Shown: positions 21,637 through 31,006, counted from the stretch's first letter. The stretch: DNA of 64,000 nucleotides from Armigeres subalbatus (GCF_024139115.2 NC_085140.1:422790283-422854282); one strand, 5' to 3'. Translations and numbers: made by a program. The notes: generated by a model from the letters alone, not told the origin.

Positions 21637-22332
21637 GGTTTATGGTTATTTGGCCGAATGCCGTTTGGCCGAATGCCATTTGGCCGAAAGGGTCATTTGG
21701 CCGAATAATTATAATACGTTTCCTTACGAAGTGCGAAGAGAGTAGTGAGAAGCAAGAAGGAAGAAAAAAGGAGGAAGAAGGAAATTGGAGGAAAGAACAA
21801 GGATGAAGGAAGAAGGAAAAGGAAGAAGGAAAAAGGAAGAAGGAAGAGGGAAGAAGGACGAACGAAGAAGGAAGAAAGAAGATGGAAAAAGAAAAGGAAG
21901 AAGGAAGAAGGAAGAAAGAAGAAGGAAGAAGGAAAAAGGAAGAAGGAAAAAGGAAGAAGGAAGAAGGAAGAATGAAGAAGGTAGAAAGAAGAAGGAAGAA
22001 GGAAGAAGGGAAAAGAAAGAAGGAAGAAGAATGAAGGAAGAAGGAAGAAGGAAGAAGGGAGAAGGAAGAAGAAAAAAGAAAAAAGAAAGAAGGAAGAAGG
22101 AATAATGAAGAGGGAAGGAGGAGAAAGGAAGAAATAAGATAGAGGATGGAAAAAAGAATAAAGAAGGAAGAAATAAAAAGAAAGAAGGAAGAAGGAAGAA
22201 AGAAGAAGAAAGAAGAAGAAAGAAGATGAAAGAAGATGAAAGAAGAAGGAAGTAGGAAAAAGGACTACTCGTAAACTGAGGTCATTTTTTTTCTATTCGG
22301 CCAAACGGCATTCGGCCAAATGGCCTGACACC
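21637..22332. mobile_element. TIR element with 9-bp TSD and GA-rich core (Mutator-like)
   Basis: The 9-base word GCCTAAAAT flanks the insertion exactly (21628-21636 and 22333-22341). The ends are inverted repeats built from TTTGGCCGAATGCC words: ATTTGGCCGAATGCCG at the left and, in inverse complement, ATTTGGCCGAATGCCG at the right. A 9-bp duplication suggests Mutator-like elements. The interior (21735-22270) is almost pure GAAGGA-type repeat with no gene. Confidence 0.75.
21735..22270 (+). repeat. GAAGGA-type microsatellite
   Basis: More than 500 bases of purine-only repeat (AGGAAG, AAGAAGG, GGAAAA). The Lys/Arg/Glu-only ORFs in it are artefacts. Confidence 0.95.
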
Positions 22333-22872
22333 GCCTAAAATTGATTTATTCCCTGATTAGTTCTCGAGTTATGCAGAAATTTCTGTTTCATTTGTATGGG
22401 AGCCCACCATACAAAGAGAACCAACACAGAAGCATATCTTCCCTTCCTAAACCTCCACATGCCAGATTTGGTTCCATTTGCTTAGTTATTTCTCGAGTTA
22501 TGATGAAATTAGTGTTTCATTTGTACGGGAGCCCCCCTTTCCAAAGCTGGGAGGGATCTCAAACCATCTTAAGAACCTTCCCCGACCCCAGAAACCTCTG
22601 CATACAAATTTTCACGCCGATCAGTTCAGTAGTTTTCGAGTCTATAAGGTTCAGACAGACAGAAATTCTGTTTTATGTATACATTACATATAGATTCTGT
22701 ACGTTTAGAGCGAAATTAACCACGTAATAGGTTATTTTCAGCCGTCGCTGGCGGCGTTACGCGTGAGGCGGTATGAACTTATTTAGTGCATTAATTCTTC
22801 GAAAGCTTCTCCAGAAGTGTCTTTGGAAGTTCCTCAAGAAGTTCTACCAAGAATTCTTCCGGAATATTCTTC

Positions 22873-23060
22873 GGGAACTCCCGAAGTTCAAATATGCTCG
22901 TCCAACTCTACGACGAACTCAATATTCAGAAAATGGCAAATGCTCGAAGAATATGATGGGCAGGACATGCTGCAAGAATGCCGGAAAGCAACCCTGCAAA
23001 TATTCAGATTCGGAGGGATGTTGCCTCAAATCGTGCATTACGACGTCAAATTCCTGATTC
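22873..23060 (+). pseudogene. RTE-type LINE C-terminal fragment
   Basis: The plus strand reads QLYDELNIQKMANARR, RWAGHAARMPESNPAN and a basic end before the 3' flank, with frame changes. It is the plus-strand relative of 17170-17745, and even the non-coding CCTGATTCAGTGTTA after it matches that copy's flank. Minisatellite words (GAAGTTCCTC) precede it at 22770-22870. Confidence 0.65.
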
Positions 23061-23089
23061 AGTGTTACGAACGGTGAAATTTGTACCAA

Positions 23090-24030
23090 GATTTGGGTAA
23101 ACGTTGTTAACGAATATGAAAGGCGATCGAAAAACAATATGAACAACCGATGAACAATGGATGGCAAACACACGTGATTGCTACTGATGGGTGAGCGAGT
23201 GTTTTTTAGCGCGTTTTGCGCATAAGAAATAGTATTTTGGCCATATCTTCTGATCCCATAGTCCGATCTGGTCGATTTTCAATAGCAAACAATGGCACCG
23301 GATTCCCCGTTGATTGAAACCTGTAATTCGGCCAATGCTAAGTTCCAAAAAGTGTGTTTACTAAACTTTGTACCCCTATACACATACACCCACACGTACA
23401 TACATACACACATGACAGATATCACCTTAATTCGTCGAGCTAATCGAGAATATAACATTATGGGTCTATTCTTTGATAAACGCTTCAAGTTTCTATGAGA
23501 TGCTAAAATCCTGTTTGAATTGCTAGACACTTATTAAAGTCTCTGGGTGTTACTCCATGTTTTAAAATCTTTTGCACCCTTTAAAACTTTATGACACCAT
23601 ATTACGAATTTAAAATTACATCGATATAGGCTTTGTAACCACTGAATCACCTCTTTTTTACTCAAGGGTGATCCTGTCTTTTTAACCCTTTGGATTAATT
23701 TTTACCGTTTTTTCCAGTCTGCACCGAATCCTTCGATACACTTTACCTCTAGCTGCTGTCTTTATTTCAACAGCACAAACGGAGCCAGCTAGCCCCGACT
23801 TCAGCTCCCTTAATGCTATGCTAATACTATTCGGCTTCATTAGTAAAAGATCTCAGTGGCGAGGCAATTTGGCTCGTTCTCACCTACCAAGTGCACCGTT
23901 TGGTTCCCGCTGCTAAACGTAACTATCATATTATGACGCGTTTCGCCTACAATAATGTCGACCAGATTCTAACTAAGCGTTTGCACAAAGGACGATTTAG
24001 TTTCAGTCGGCATCGCTAGACGGGCGCAAC
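23090..24030. other. Mostly unassigned, with one interspersed repeat core
   Basis: At 23360-23480 an ACATACACAC tract, TTCGTCGAGCT and CATTATGGGTCT form a copy of the repeat described at 8030. The rest shows no recognisable gene or repeat boundary. AATAGTATTTTGGCCATA at 23230 recurs at 57480. Confidence 0.45.
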
Positions 24031-24039
24031 CGTGCGTAT

Positions 24040-24240
24040 AATGCTAATTAAGCATATGCGGTATTTCGGAAAATTTCGTTTCAGGTGGTTCGAAACGAAA
24101 TTCCGCGGAATTTCGCGGAATTTGAGCATGGCGAAATCTGATTTCTTGATTTCGTTTCGTTTCGTAAAATTACAAAAATTTCGCTACAAAAAAACAGCTT
24201 CTAACGAAATTTAACGGAATTCCGCGGAATTTCGAAACAA
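24040..24240. repeat. TTTCG/CGAAA-rich repeat
   Basis: Words such as GATTTCGTTTCGTTTCG, TTCCGCGGAATTTCG and CGAAACGAAAT are repeated on both strands. A related tract at 32755-32935 contains longer TTTCG pentamer runs. The openness of frames here has no coding value. Confidence 0.65.
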
Positions 24241-24714
24241 ATTTAAACTTAAACCATATTTTATATTATCAAACATTTTGGCTGCGCCGCTCAACAAAAG
24301 CGTAAAGTTGTTTTCAAAACTTTAGGTTATACAAATTTTCCTATTAACGCTAACTACCATTGGCGTAACTACAGTGGTTCCATGCTGGTGCAAAGCTGAT
24401 TGAATAAATAATAGAAGCAACAGACAAAGAAAACAAATATAATTTCTAAAATTTTGATTGGATAAAGAAAGTTCTAGTGGTATACTGAACTGTCTGTATG
24501 GTCTTAATATTGACACAGCACAAAATGTTGGACACATTGTTTAAGGAACACAGGGTGCTTAGCTTATCGGCATATTTCTAAAAAAAATCCTGATTTAAAA
24601 TTGGTTTTCTCAGCAAGTATTTAATCTTTAAATATTTAAAAGTTTTTACAGAGCTTTGCGAATATATTTAATTAAACCTAGCGTGTTCATAGTTCTTAAA
24701 GATGAATAAACCCT

Positions 24715-25710
24715 GCCCTTCCATATGCCCTGCCTCTATTAGAGCACCTTTTTAATTCAATAATAACAACAAATAAGTTCCCTACAGAATGGAAACGTGC
24801 TAAGGTCATCGCAATCAATAAAAAAGCAAATGTGAATACAAATTCGAACCTAAGGCCAATTAGTTTATTGTCTACCTTATCTGAAATTTTAGAGAAAATA
24901 CTGACAAATCGAATTACTGATTATATTAGCAAAATGAATTACCTTAATCCTATAAAGTCAGGATTTAGAAATCAACATAGTACTGAGACGGCATTGTTGG
25001 AAGCACATGACGACATAGCAAAATCTATCGATAAAAATGGAGTCACCATTCTTTTGCTGATCGATTTTGCTAAGCCTTTGATCGTGTGGTACATAGCAAG
25101 CTGATCAATAAACTAATTTCTTTATACAACTTTTCCACCCCAGCTGCTAGATTAATTGAAAGTTATTTCATCTCCAGTATACCTTTTTGACAAGCTCGTA
25201 CCCATGAGAGGAACTTGTACAAAAAGTTTTAGAGTACCACAGCATAACTCTGCGTACTATAGTCAATCCTTTTTCGTCAGAGTCGTTGTTTACTTGAACA
25301 GTTTACCCAATTTTATTAAATTGAATAATTCTAATGCAAACTTCAAGAGAGAACTCCTACGTAGCTTGCAGTAGAACAGATACACCCAACCAGGGGATGA
25401 CAGATTTTAATACAGTTCTGCATAAGAACCTTACAGAAACTGTATAATAATTGGGCATATACAATTCTGTAAGCTTTTTATACAAAAATTGTATTAAAAT
25501 AATACAGATTTGTATTATTTTAATACAATATTTGTATAAAAAGCTTACAGAATTGTATATGCCCAGATTTTTACAATAATTGTCAGATTTATTTTTTGGG
25601 TGTAGTTTTAAGAATACGGCAATGAATTCAGCGTTTAATACGTTAAAAAAGATAAATGTTTTAAGTTACATGATTTCAATAAACAATAATAATAATAATA
25701 AAAAAGATGC
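24715..25710 (+). pseudogene. L2/CR1-like LINE reverse transcriptase, 5'-truncated
   Basis: The translation gives EWKRAKVIAINKK, LRPISLLSTLSEILEKIL, LNPIKSGFRNQHSTETALLE and LLIDFAK with a frameshift into FD (first catalytic block). After a lost middle part come SFFVRVVVYLNSLP and NFKRELLRSLQ with a stop at 25374. The LRPISLL...SGFR...HSTETAL pattern and the SFFVR...LNSLP end resemble L2/CR1-type elements and differ from the RTE family here. The catalytic YxDD block is missing. It ends in (AATA)n at 25680-25700. A MITE sits in its 3' UTR. Confidence 0.75.
25383..25602. mobile_element. Palindromic MITE with TA duplication
   Basis: The element starts CACCCAA and ends TTGGGTG, flanked by TA (25381-25382, 25603-25604), as in Tc1/mariner-type insertions. 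Its centre (25453-25564) is a 112-base palindrome whose 56-base arms differ at only two or three positions, from GGGCATATACAATTCTG to its inverse. It lies in the 3' UTR of the LINE ending at 25710. Confidence 0.8.
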
Positions 25711-25872
25711 ATGGCCTTTCTGAAAGAATTATCAAAATAAACCTTTCGAAAAAGTGAGAGCCAAATACTACGTATCATATGTCTGAATCGATCCAGATAT
25801 TTTGAAAGCATTTATTTCTGTAGTTTTGAATGGTGATTGGGGGATTTTTCTGCTAATTCCAGAAAATCAATA

Positions 25873-26033
25873 AGGGGTCGTACACTTATTACATAAGCAA
25901 TTTTTCTGGGTTTTTCGATCCCCCCTCCCCCCATGTAAGATTTTTTTCATACAAATGATTTTTTATTTATATGGAGTATAAGATATTGACCGGCCCCCAC
26001 TCCCCCCATAAGTGCTTACGTAATATGTGTACG
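25873..26033. mobile_element. Short MITE, GGGGTCGTACACTTATTACA ends
   Basis: GTACACTTATTACATAAGCA at the left is answered by TGCTTACGTAATATGTGTAC at the right. C-rich and G-poor runs (CCCCCCTCCCCCC, CCCCCACTCCCCCC) sit symmetrically inside. It is non-coding, about 160 bases long. Confidence 0.65.
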
Positions 26034-26163
26034 AGAGATTCCAGATACACGCTTAAAGTCAAGTACACATCGCATGAATAATTTTCACACATCACAGTGA
26101 CGCCTTGACCGACTCTCACAATGATTGAAAATTTTGTGTGAAACACGAGCAGTCGCTGTGTAC

Positions 26164-26864
26164 TAGACTGGCCCAGGAAACGAAAAGTGGCCTAATTTCA
26201 CGGGGCACCCCCCAGGATTGTGTCTTTGGGTGAGAAAATCAATCTCTGAAAATTTCAGCTCAATCGCTTGTTGCATAAGCTGGCGCATTTGATTTGAAGT
26301 TTGTATGGGGATTTCAGCCAAAATGTATAGGAAAATACACCTCCGTCACTCATTCGATCTGGAAATTGGTTTTGATTGCTCGATTGACCTCAGAATTGCA
26401 AAAACGGCAGTTGGTATGCTACAGAACAATTTCACAGAACATTGTATGATGATTAAATGAACTTTTATATAGGTTTCGGCTGATGCGATTCGATCAAAAA
26501 ACCCAAAAATACACAAATCAGCTCCTAATAAATCAGCCGAAAATCATATAAAAGTTTATTTAATCATCATGCAATGTTCTGTGAAGTTGTTCTGTAGCAT
26601 ACCAACTGCCGTTTTTGCAATTCTGAGGTCAATCGAGCAATCAGAACCAATTTCCAAAACGAATGAGTGACGGAGGTGTATTTTCCTATACATTTTGGCT
26701 GAAATCCCCATACAAACTTCAAATCAAATGCGCCAGCTTATGCAACAAGCGATTGAGCTGAAATTTTCAGAGATTGATTTTTTCACCCAAAGACACATTT
26801 CTGGGAGGTGCCCCGTGGAATTCGACAACATTTTTTTCTCCCCATACAAATCTGGGCCAGTCTA
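26164..26864. mobile_element. Large foldback element with 8-bp TSD (hAT-like)
   Basis: Terminal 13-mers TAGACTGGCCCAG and CTGGGCCAGTCTA are exact inverse complements, and near-perfect arms of about 330 bases run in to a spacer near 26500. The 8-base word CTGTGTAC flanks it exactly (26156-26163 and 26865-26872). No transposase is encoded. Arm identity is high, so the insertion is comparatively recent or the arms are homogenised. Confidence 0.9.
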
Positions 26865-27539
26865 CTGTGTACTGTCTCACATACGCATGATATGTGTAAG
26901 TGAGTTTGCCTCGAACTGTCAAAGTCCCTTCGGGTCGCTATGATTGTGAACGTGTGCAGAATGTACCGCAAGGATTCGAACTTTTTCGGAGGTTTTTCTT
27001 TTTGCTTCGATGGCGAAACAACAAAATGTGCGAATACAATCATCGCACTTTGTTTTGTTGATCGAAACGATTGGAGAAGCCTCCGAACAAGTATGGAAAA
27101 GTTGGTTTCCTTTAGCATTAATTTGAAGTCATACAATTCAGGTTAGGTCCGGTTTCCGACTGCTCTCGCTGTGTGAAATGAACTCACCGAAAATCGTCGG
27201 CCATCGGTCACACAAAAATGAGTAACATGGTAGTTACTCGTAATATGAGTTGTTCCAGGAGAGGCCCGTTTTGTGTGAACGGAACACAAAAATATGTAAT
27301 TCATTTTAAGCGTGTAGGCAAAATCTTGAGTTTTCAAGAAGAGGTAATAAAAATTTAAATGAGAAAGAAATTGGATTTTTTCGGATGGATAAAACTCCAC
27401 AGGCGTCTTACTACTCAACAACAATTTAAGTTGAATAAGCTAGTTTTTAAGCTGAACAAGCCAAATTGTGGCGAAATAAGCTCTTTATCAGCCTCCAATG
27501 TTTGTTGGGTTTCTAATCCCATAAAGCTATTCTGAAATC

Positions 27540-28000
27540 TGACGACAGAAAATTCGTCACTCACACTAAACTCCCTGTGAAATGATGGTTCTGAGACGAA
27601 CCGACAATGAAAGAAAATTTCTTTTGTCTACTCTGACATCAACGTCAGATGATTTGCCATCCATGGAGAAAAAACTTCTGCAGCGTCGCCAAGCGATTAT
27701 GATTTGCACTTTGAAATATGTTCGTTTCGGCTCAACCTCCTCTAGTGTATCTGAGAAAAAAACGATTTGTTTTCAATAATGTTCCTTTCCAATTACAAAC
27801 AGAAATAAAATTTTGAAAGAGAATATCACTTGACTGCTACTGACGCCAACGTTTCTGCAGCGTTGCTCTCCGACGAGCGTTTGTGATTTTCTTACTGACG
27901 GAAACTTCCTTTAGTACTGCGGGAATGCAACCGACGCCATTGTTTGCTGTCAACCCTTTCTTTTCATAAAATGCTGGTCCTGAAATAGTTGATTTTCAAT
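27540..28000 (-). repeat. Degenerate histone-like minigene relatives
   Basis: Two minus-strand hairpin sites, GGTTCGTCTCAGAACC (27587-27602) and a decayed ...TTTCAGGACC (27976-27990), occur in the same sequence context as the array at 28.9-31.6 kb; CAGCATTTTATGAAAAGAAAG follows the second. Shared words such as CATAATCGCTTGGCG and TCACTTGACTGCTACTGA tie it to 53.7-54.3 kb as well. Confidence 0.5.
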
Positions 28001-28557
28001 TCACAATGCGTCTTTCGACTTATTTTTGCTGCGTTAGAAGACTGCTAAAGCCAGAAAACTACACGTTCCGTTATATACCCACAGTCGTCAAGCATTAATT
28101 CTTAACGAATTCGTATGTAATAAATATTTTGTCGCTTAACAAGGGGTTTCACATGAATTACCTTCTCAAGTAACCAACGATTCCTTTCCCGTAGCGCTCA
28201 CGGAGATGCAGAGCATTTCTCGGTCTCTTATAACAATGAGTGTTAAACTAATTTTCCTCTCCTAATCCTAAATTGACTATATATAATATGACTATAACTT
28301 TTTTGTATTCCAAGAATATTATTTAATTGGTGAGCTGTGCATATTTGCTTTTTCTCGTCCAATCATGATTAGCAACTACGACGTGTATAGTTAATCAAGC
28401 TAATAAGCTCTCTTTGAATATTTGCACAATATGTAAGGAACATTGCAGATTTGTGGGCATTTCTAGATCTTCGCTCGGAATTTGCAATAAAAACTCAAAG
28501 GTGCAGCCCAATCGGGTTGTACGCAAAGGTGACGTAGGACTACGTAGCTATTCGAAA

Positions 28558-28644
28558 ATGATTGTATTTGCCATAATAATTTGTCTCGTTTTATTAACAT
28601 TGAGCAAACTGCTCGGAGGCCAACTCAATCAAGAAGTCGATTAG
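28558..28644 (+). CDS. 28-codon membrane micropeptide candidate
   Basis: MIVFAIIICLVLLTLSKLLG is a predicted single membrane segment, followed by a short polar end and TAG. The ATG context GAAAATG is acceptable. The inverted motif GACGTAGGACTACGT lies 13 bases upstream (28531-28545), and TGCTAATAAAAATA near 28795 could supply a poly(A) signal. The open frame extends upstream without an ATG. It sits directly beside the minigene array on the opposite strand. I do not recognise the peptide; a chance ORF of this size is quite possible. Confidence 0.25.
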   Translation: MIVFAIIICLVLLTLSKLLGGQLNQEVD

Positions 28645-28940
28645 TTGCTCCCAGTTGGATGGACTTTGAGTCTCTAACCGTGGAATTAACATGACTCATC
28701 GGCCGCTAAAGCCACTCGACTGGCTTCCAGTCGGGGACATCACAATCCTTACTTTGCCACGTACGCTTACATCGCGAGCGAAAACCAAACGTTGCTAATA
28801 AAAATATTTCCGTTTGGTTTCACGCCACTGCTTATTTCTCCTTTATTTCGTAAATTTTTGAGGATGATGTCCTCCAAAAAGGCCTTTATACAAAAGGTTG
28901 ATCCGACAATCCGATATGAACTTTCTTCAAAGTGCAAAAC

Positions 28941-29063
28941 TCAATCGTAACTAGCAAACTTGATAGCGCATCGGAGGGAGATGATGCAGTAAATTTGAAT
29001 GGATGGAATCACTAACAGCAACCAAGCTACCACGCCAAACCCGATCCCACAGAAACAATTCAT
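28941..29063 (-). CDS. 40-codon membrane micropeptide, array copy 1
   Basis: ATG at 29063, stop TGA at 28941. The peptide runs MNCFCGIGFGVVAWLLLVIP and then a charged end with SLRCAIKF; residues 7-19 form one membrane segment followed by basic residues. The first part is preceded by GCGAAAATG. A possible minus-strand AATAAA lies at 28842-28847. It lies about 35 bases 3' of a histone-type hairpin (29098-29113) and downstream of the divergent promoter at 29335-29525. Four copies (this, 29615, 30461, 31219) keep length multiples of three. No family is recognised; it could be a real micropeptide or conserved 3' flank of a minigene. Confidence 0.4.
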   Translation of the reverse strand: MNCFCGIGFGVVAWLLLVIPSIQIYCIISLRCAIKFASYD

Positions 29064-29097
29064 TTTCGCAATAACCTCTTTCTTATCATAAAATGTT

Positions 29098-29113
29098 GGT
29101 CCTAAGAAGAACC
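29098..29113 (-). promoter_or_regulatory. Histone-type 3' stem-loop, copy 1
   Basis: The minus strand reads GGTTCTTCTTAGGACC: a 6-bp stem with GG/CC base and loop TCTT, matching the replication-dependent histone consensus GGYYYU-UYUN-ARRRCC. Thirteen bases 3' comes AAGAAAGAGG, like the purine-rich histone downstream element that pairs with U7 snRNA. Confidence 0.55.
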
Positions 29114-29334
29114 ATTTTTCATTTCCCAATGCGACTTTCTAATAACTAACTGCATCCAAACGCTTGCCGGCACCTTACGTTGAAACTGTCCGACCGCCAC
29201 CTGATGATTTTTCGCTCAGCCTCTAAAATTTGAAATAAATTTTCCGCATTGCCACACTGCCACCCACTTCGTGCTGCTGTGTCCGCTTCGCAGCATCGAA
29301 TGTCGAACCGCCTTCTGTAGAATTCCGATCAAAA

Positions 29335-29525
29335 TGGCTCGCGCGCGCCTAACAGCAGCTTTCTTGTATTAAATAAATTAAACCCGTAAGCCCCGCCTCT
29401 TTGTGATCTGATATGAGTGGTAATGTAATGTGCACTCATAAGGATTAATTAAGGGGCGGGGCTAACGGAATTACCTCATTAGATATAAGAAAGCTGCTTT
29501 TACGGCGCGCGAGCCATTTCGATCG
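29335..29525. promoter_or_regulatory. Divergent promoter, array copy 1
   Basis: GC boxes AGCCCCGCC (about 29390) and GGGGCGGGGCT (29453-29463) are inverted around an AT-rich centre. Plus side: GATATAAGAAAGC then GAGCCATTTCG. Minus side: TACAAGAAAGC then GCGCGAGC. Same layout as 29943-30135, where it is clearest. Confidence 0.55.
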
Positions 29526-29557
29526 GGATTCACAGCCAACGGACCGTTCGGAGAATT

Positions 29558-29689
29558 ATGAATTCTAAGAATCCAATTAAACTTTCTCGAAAGATCCTGA
29601 ACTTGGTTATGAGATCAATCGTAAATAGCGAATTTGATAGCGCGTCGGAGGGAGATGATGTAGTGAATTTTAATGAATGGGATCACTAA
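29558..29689 (+). CDS. Plus-side ORF of array copy 1
   Basis: ATG at 29558 opens MNSKNPIKLSRKILNLVMR, about 45 bases after the plus-strand Inr. After codon 19 the frame runs into the 3' end of the neighbouring minus-strand copy (SIVNSEFDSASEGDD), so the natural C-terminus has been lost by a deletion junction shared with copy 3. The conserved first 16 codons are basic and amphipathic. No known family. Copy 2 at 30169 keeps a different, longer end. Confidence 0.3.
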   Translation: MNSKNPIKLSRKILNLVMRSIVNSEFDSASEGDDVVNFNEWDH

Positions 29690-29737
29690 CAGCAACCAAG
29701 CTACCACGCCAAACCAAATGCCACCGAAACAGTCCAT
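29615..29737 (-). CDS. 40-codon membrane micropeptide, array copy 2
   Basis: ATG at 29737 within GCGAAAATGGAC (purine at -3 and G at +4), stop at 29615. The peptide reads MDCFGGIWFGVVAWLLLVIP, then FIKIHYIISLRRAIKFAIYD. It has one membrane segment and a basic end. It differs from copy 3 at four residues with no indel. Its stem-loop is at 29779-29794 and its promoter at 29943-30135. Upstream frames stay open but lack ATG. Confidence 0.4.
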   Translation of the reverse strand: MDCFGGIWFGVVAWLLLVIPFIKIHYIISLRRAIKFAIYD

Positions 29738-29778
29738 TTTCGCAAGGAAGGAAGAGGTCTTCCTTTTCGTAAAATGTT

Positions 29779-29794
29779 GGTCCTGAGAAGAACC
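29779..29794 (-). promoter_or_regulatory. Histone-type 3' stem-loop, copy 2
   Basis: Minus-strand GGTTCTTCTCAGGACC, then AACATTTTACGAAAAGGAAGAGG. The stem has one G-U pair and the loop is TCTC (fits UYUN). The predicted transcript from the Inr at 29948 to this site is only about 170 bases. Confidence 0.6.
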
Positions 29795-29942
29795 GATTTT
29801 CTTTTCCCAATTCCCATTCCAATCACTAACTGCATCCAATCGCTTGTGTAAATTTGCAGCATTGCCACACTGCCACCCACTTCGTGCTGCTGTGTCCGCT
29901 TCGCTGCATCGGATGTCGAACCGCCTTCTGTGGAATCTCGAT

Positions 29943-30135
29943 CAAAATGGCTCGCGCGCCTCAAACAGCAGCTTTCTTGTATTTAATAAATTAAACCCGT
30001 AAGCCCCGCCCTTTGTGAGCTGATATAGTGTAAATATAATGTGCACTCATAACGATTAATGAAGGGCGGGGCTAATGGGATTAGTTCATTAGATATAAGA
30101 AAGCGGCTTTACCAGCGCGCGAGCCAGTTCGATCG
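29943..30135. promoter_or_regulatory. Symmetric bidirectional promoter, array copy 2
   Basis: A perfect 12-base inverted repeat AGCCCCGCCCTT (30002-30013) and AAGGGCGGGGCT (30062-30073) frames an AT-rich centre. Plus side: TATAAG at 30094 and CCAGTTCG with A at 30126, 32 bases on. Minus side: TACAAG from 29981 and CCATTTTG with A at 29948, 33 bases on. Both sides share AAGAAAGC and GCGCGCGAGCC between TATA and Inr. Two core promoters in mirror image is the clear reading; activity is inference. Confidence 0.65.
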
Positions 30136-30168
30136 GGTTTCCTGAGACAACGGACCGTTCGGAGAATT

Positions 30169-30369
30169 ATGAATTCTAAGAATCCAATGAAACTTTCTCG
30201 AAAGATTCTGAATTTGGTTATGAGATGTTGTTTATCTAAGATGCGTATTGTTGCGAGGAATGACAACAGAAATTCGACTCAAGACAAAGTTTCTTCATAT
30301 TACCAAACATTATCTCTTGGCATCTGTCTATTCAAGCGACGTTCACTTATGGGTAGTTGCTGTAGGTAG
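30169..30369 (+). CDS. Plus-side ORF of array copy 2 (longest form)
   Basis: A 66-codon ORF beginning MNSKNPMKLSRKILNLVMRC, 43 bases after the plus-strand Inr of the divergent promoter. The first 19 codons are shared with copies 1 and 3, and the rest (DNRNSTQDKVSSYYQTLSLG and a Cys-rich end) is present only here because the other copies are deleted. It is basic, with no signal peptide and no recognised domain. It may be the ancestral form of the plus-side transcript or simply untranslated RNA. Confidence 0.3.
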   Translation: MNSKNPMKLSRKILNLVMRCCLSKMRIVARNDNRNSTQDKVSSYYQTLSLGICLFKRRSLMGSCCR

Positions 30370-30460
30370 ATAGTTTTCACAAATGTGGCGATTTTATTGA
30401 TTCTATACAAAAGAAAGTTGATCCGACTATCCGAAATAAACTTTCTTCAAAATTCAAAAC

Positions 30461-30583
30461 TCAATCGTAAATAGCGAATTTGATAGCGCATCGGAGGGAG
30501 ATGATGTAGTGAATTTTAATGGATGGGATCACTAACAGCAACCAAACTACCACGCCAAACCCGATGCCACCGAAACAGTCCAT
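30461..30583 (-). CDS. 40-codon membrane micropeptide, array copy 3
   Basis: ATG at 30583 in GCGAAAATGGAC, stop at 30461. It reads MDCFGGIGFGVVVWLLLVIP, then SIKIHYIISLRCAIKFAIYD. Same layout as copy 2: stem-loop 30618-30633 upstream and divergent promoter 30784-30975. Flanking sequence 3' (GGAAGTTTATTTCGGATAG type, minus strand) is also shared between copies, so the whole unit, not only the ORF, is repeated. Confidence 0.4.
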   Translation of the reverse strand: MDCFGGIGFGVVVWLLLVIPSIKIHYIISLRCAIKFAIYD

Positions 30584-30617
30584 TTTCGCAATTACCTCTT
30601 CCTTTTCGTTAAATGTT

Positions 30618-30633
30618 GGTCCTGAGAAGAACC
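30618..30633 (-). promoter_or_regulatory. Histone-type 3' stem-loop, copy 3
   Basis: Minus-strand GGTTCTTCTCAGGACC followed by AACATTTAACGAAAAGGAAGAGG; identical hairpin to copy 2 with the same purine-rich element 11 bases on. Confidence 0.6.
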
Positions 30634-30783
30634 GATTTTCTTTTCCCAATTCCCATTCCAATCACTAACTGCATCCAATCGCTTGTGTAAATTTGCAGCA
30701 TTGCCACACTGCCACCCACTTCGTGCTGCTGTGTCCGCTTCGCTGCATCCGATGTCGAACCGCCTTCTGTGGAATCTCGATCA

Positions 30784-30975
30784 AAATGGCTCGCGCGCAT
30801 CGAACAGCAGCTTTCTTGTATTTAATAAATTAAACCCGTAAGCCCCACCCTTTGTGAGCTGATATAGTGTAAATATAATGTGCACTCATAACGATTAATG
30901 AATGGGCTGGGCTAATGGGATTACTTCATTAGATATAAGAAAGCGGCTTTCCGCGCGCGAGCCAGTTCGATCGGG
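30784..30975. promoter_or_regulatory. Divergent promoter, array copy 3
   Basis: Same layout as copy 2: TATAAG with CCAGTTCG on the plus side, TACAAG with CCATTTTG on the minus side. The GC boxes are damaged (AGCCCCACCC and GGGCTGGGCT), so the inverted repeat is no longer perfect. Confidence 0.55.
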
Positions 30976-31006
30976 TTTCCTGAACAACGAACTCGTTCGG
31001 AGAATT

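Larger units (their letters stand above)
21600..22710 (+). repeat. Interspersed family, copy with insertion
   Basis: The start ACTAGCAGACCCGACGAACT at 21600 continues at 22342 after a 696-base insertion, then runs through CATTTGTATGGGAGCCC and AGGTTCAGACAGACAGAAAT to about 22690. The minus-strand copy at 35236-35490 gives the uninterrupted form, including its GCGACACGAAGTTCGTCGGG start (inverse). Confidence 0.7.

Noticed and set aside
21745..22105. Two long Lys/Arg/Glu ORFs
   Set aside because: Pure GAAGGA-type microsatellite; any frame without a stop codon stays open.
29701..29964. 87-codon alternative frame through minigene copy 2
   Set aside because: No ATG before codon 35, crosses the hairpin, and is not kept open in copies 1 and 4.
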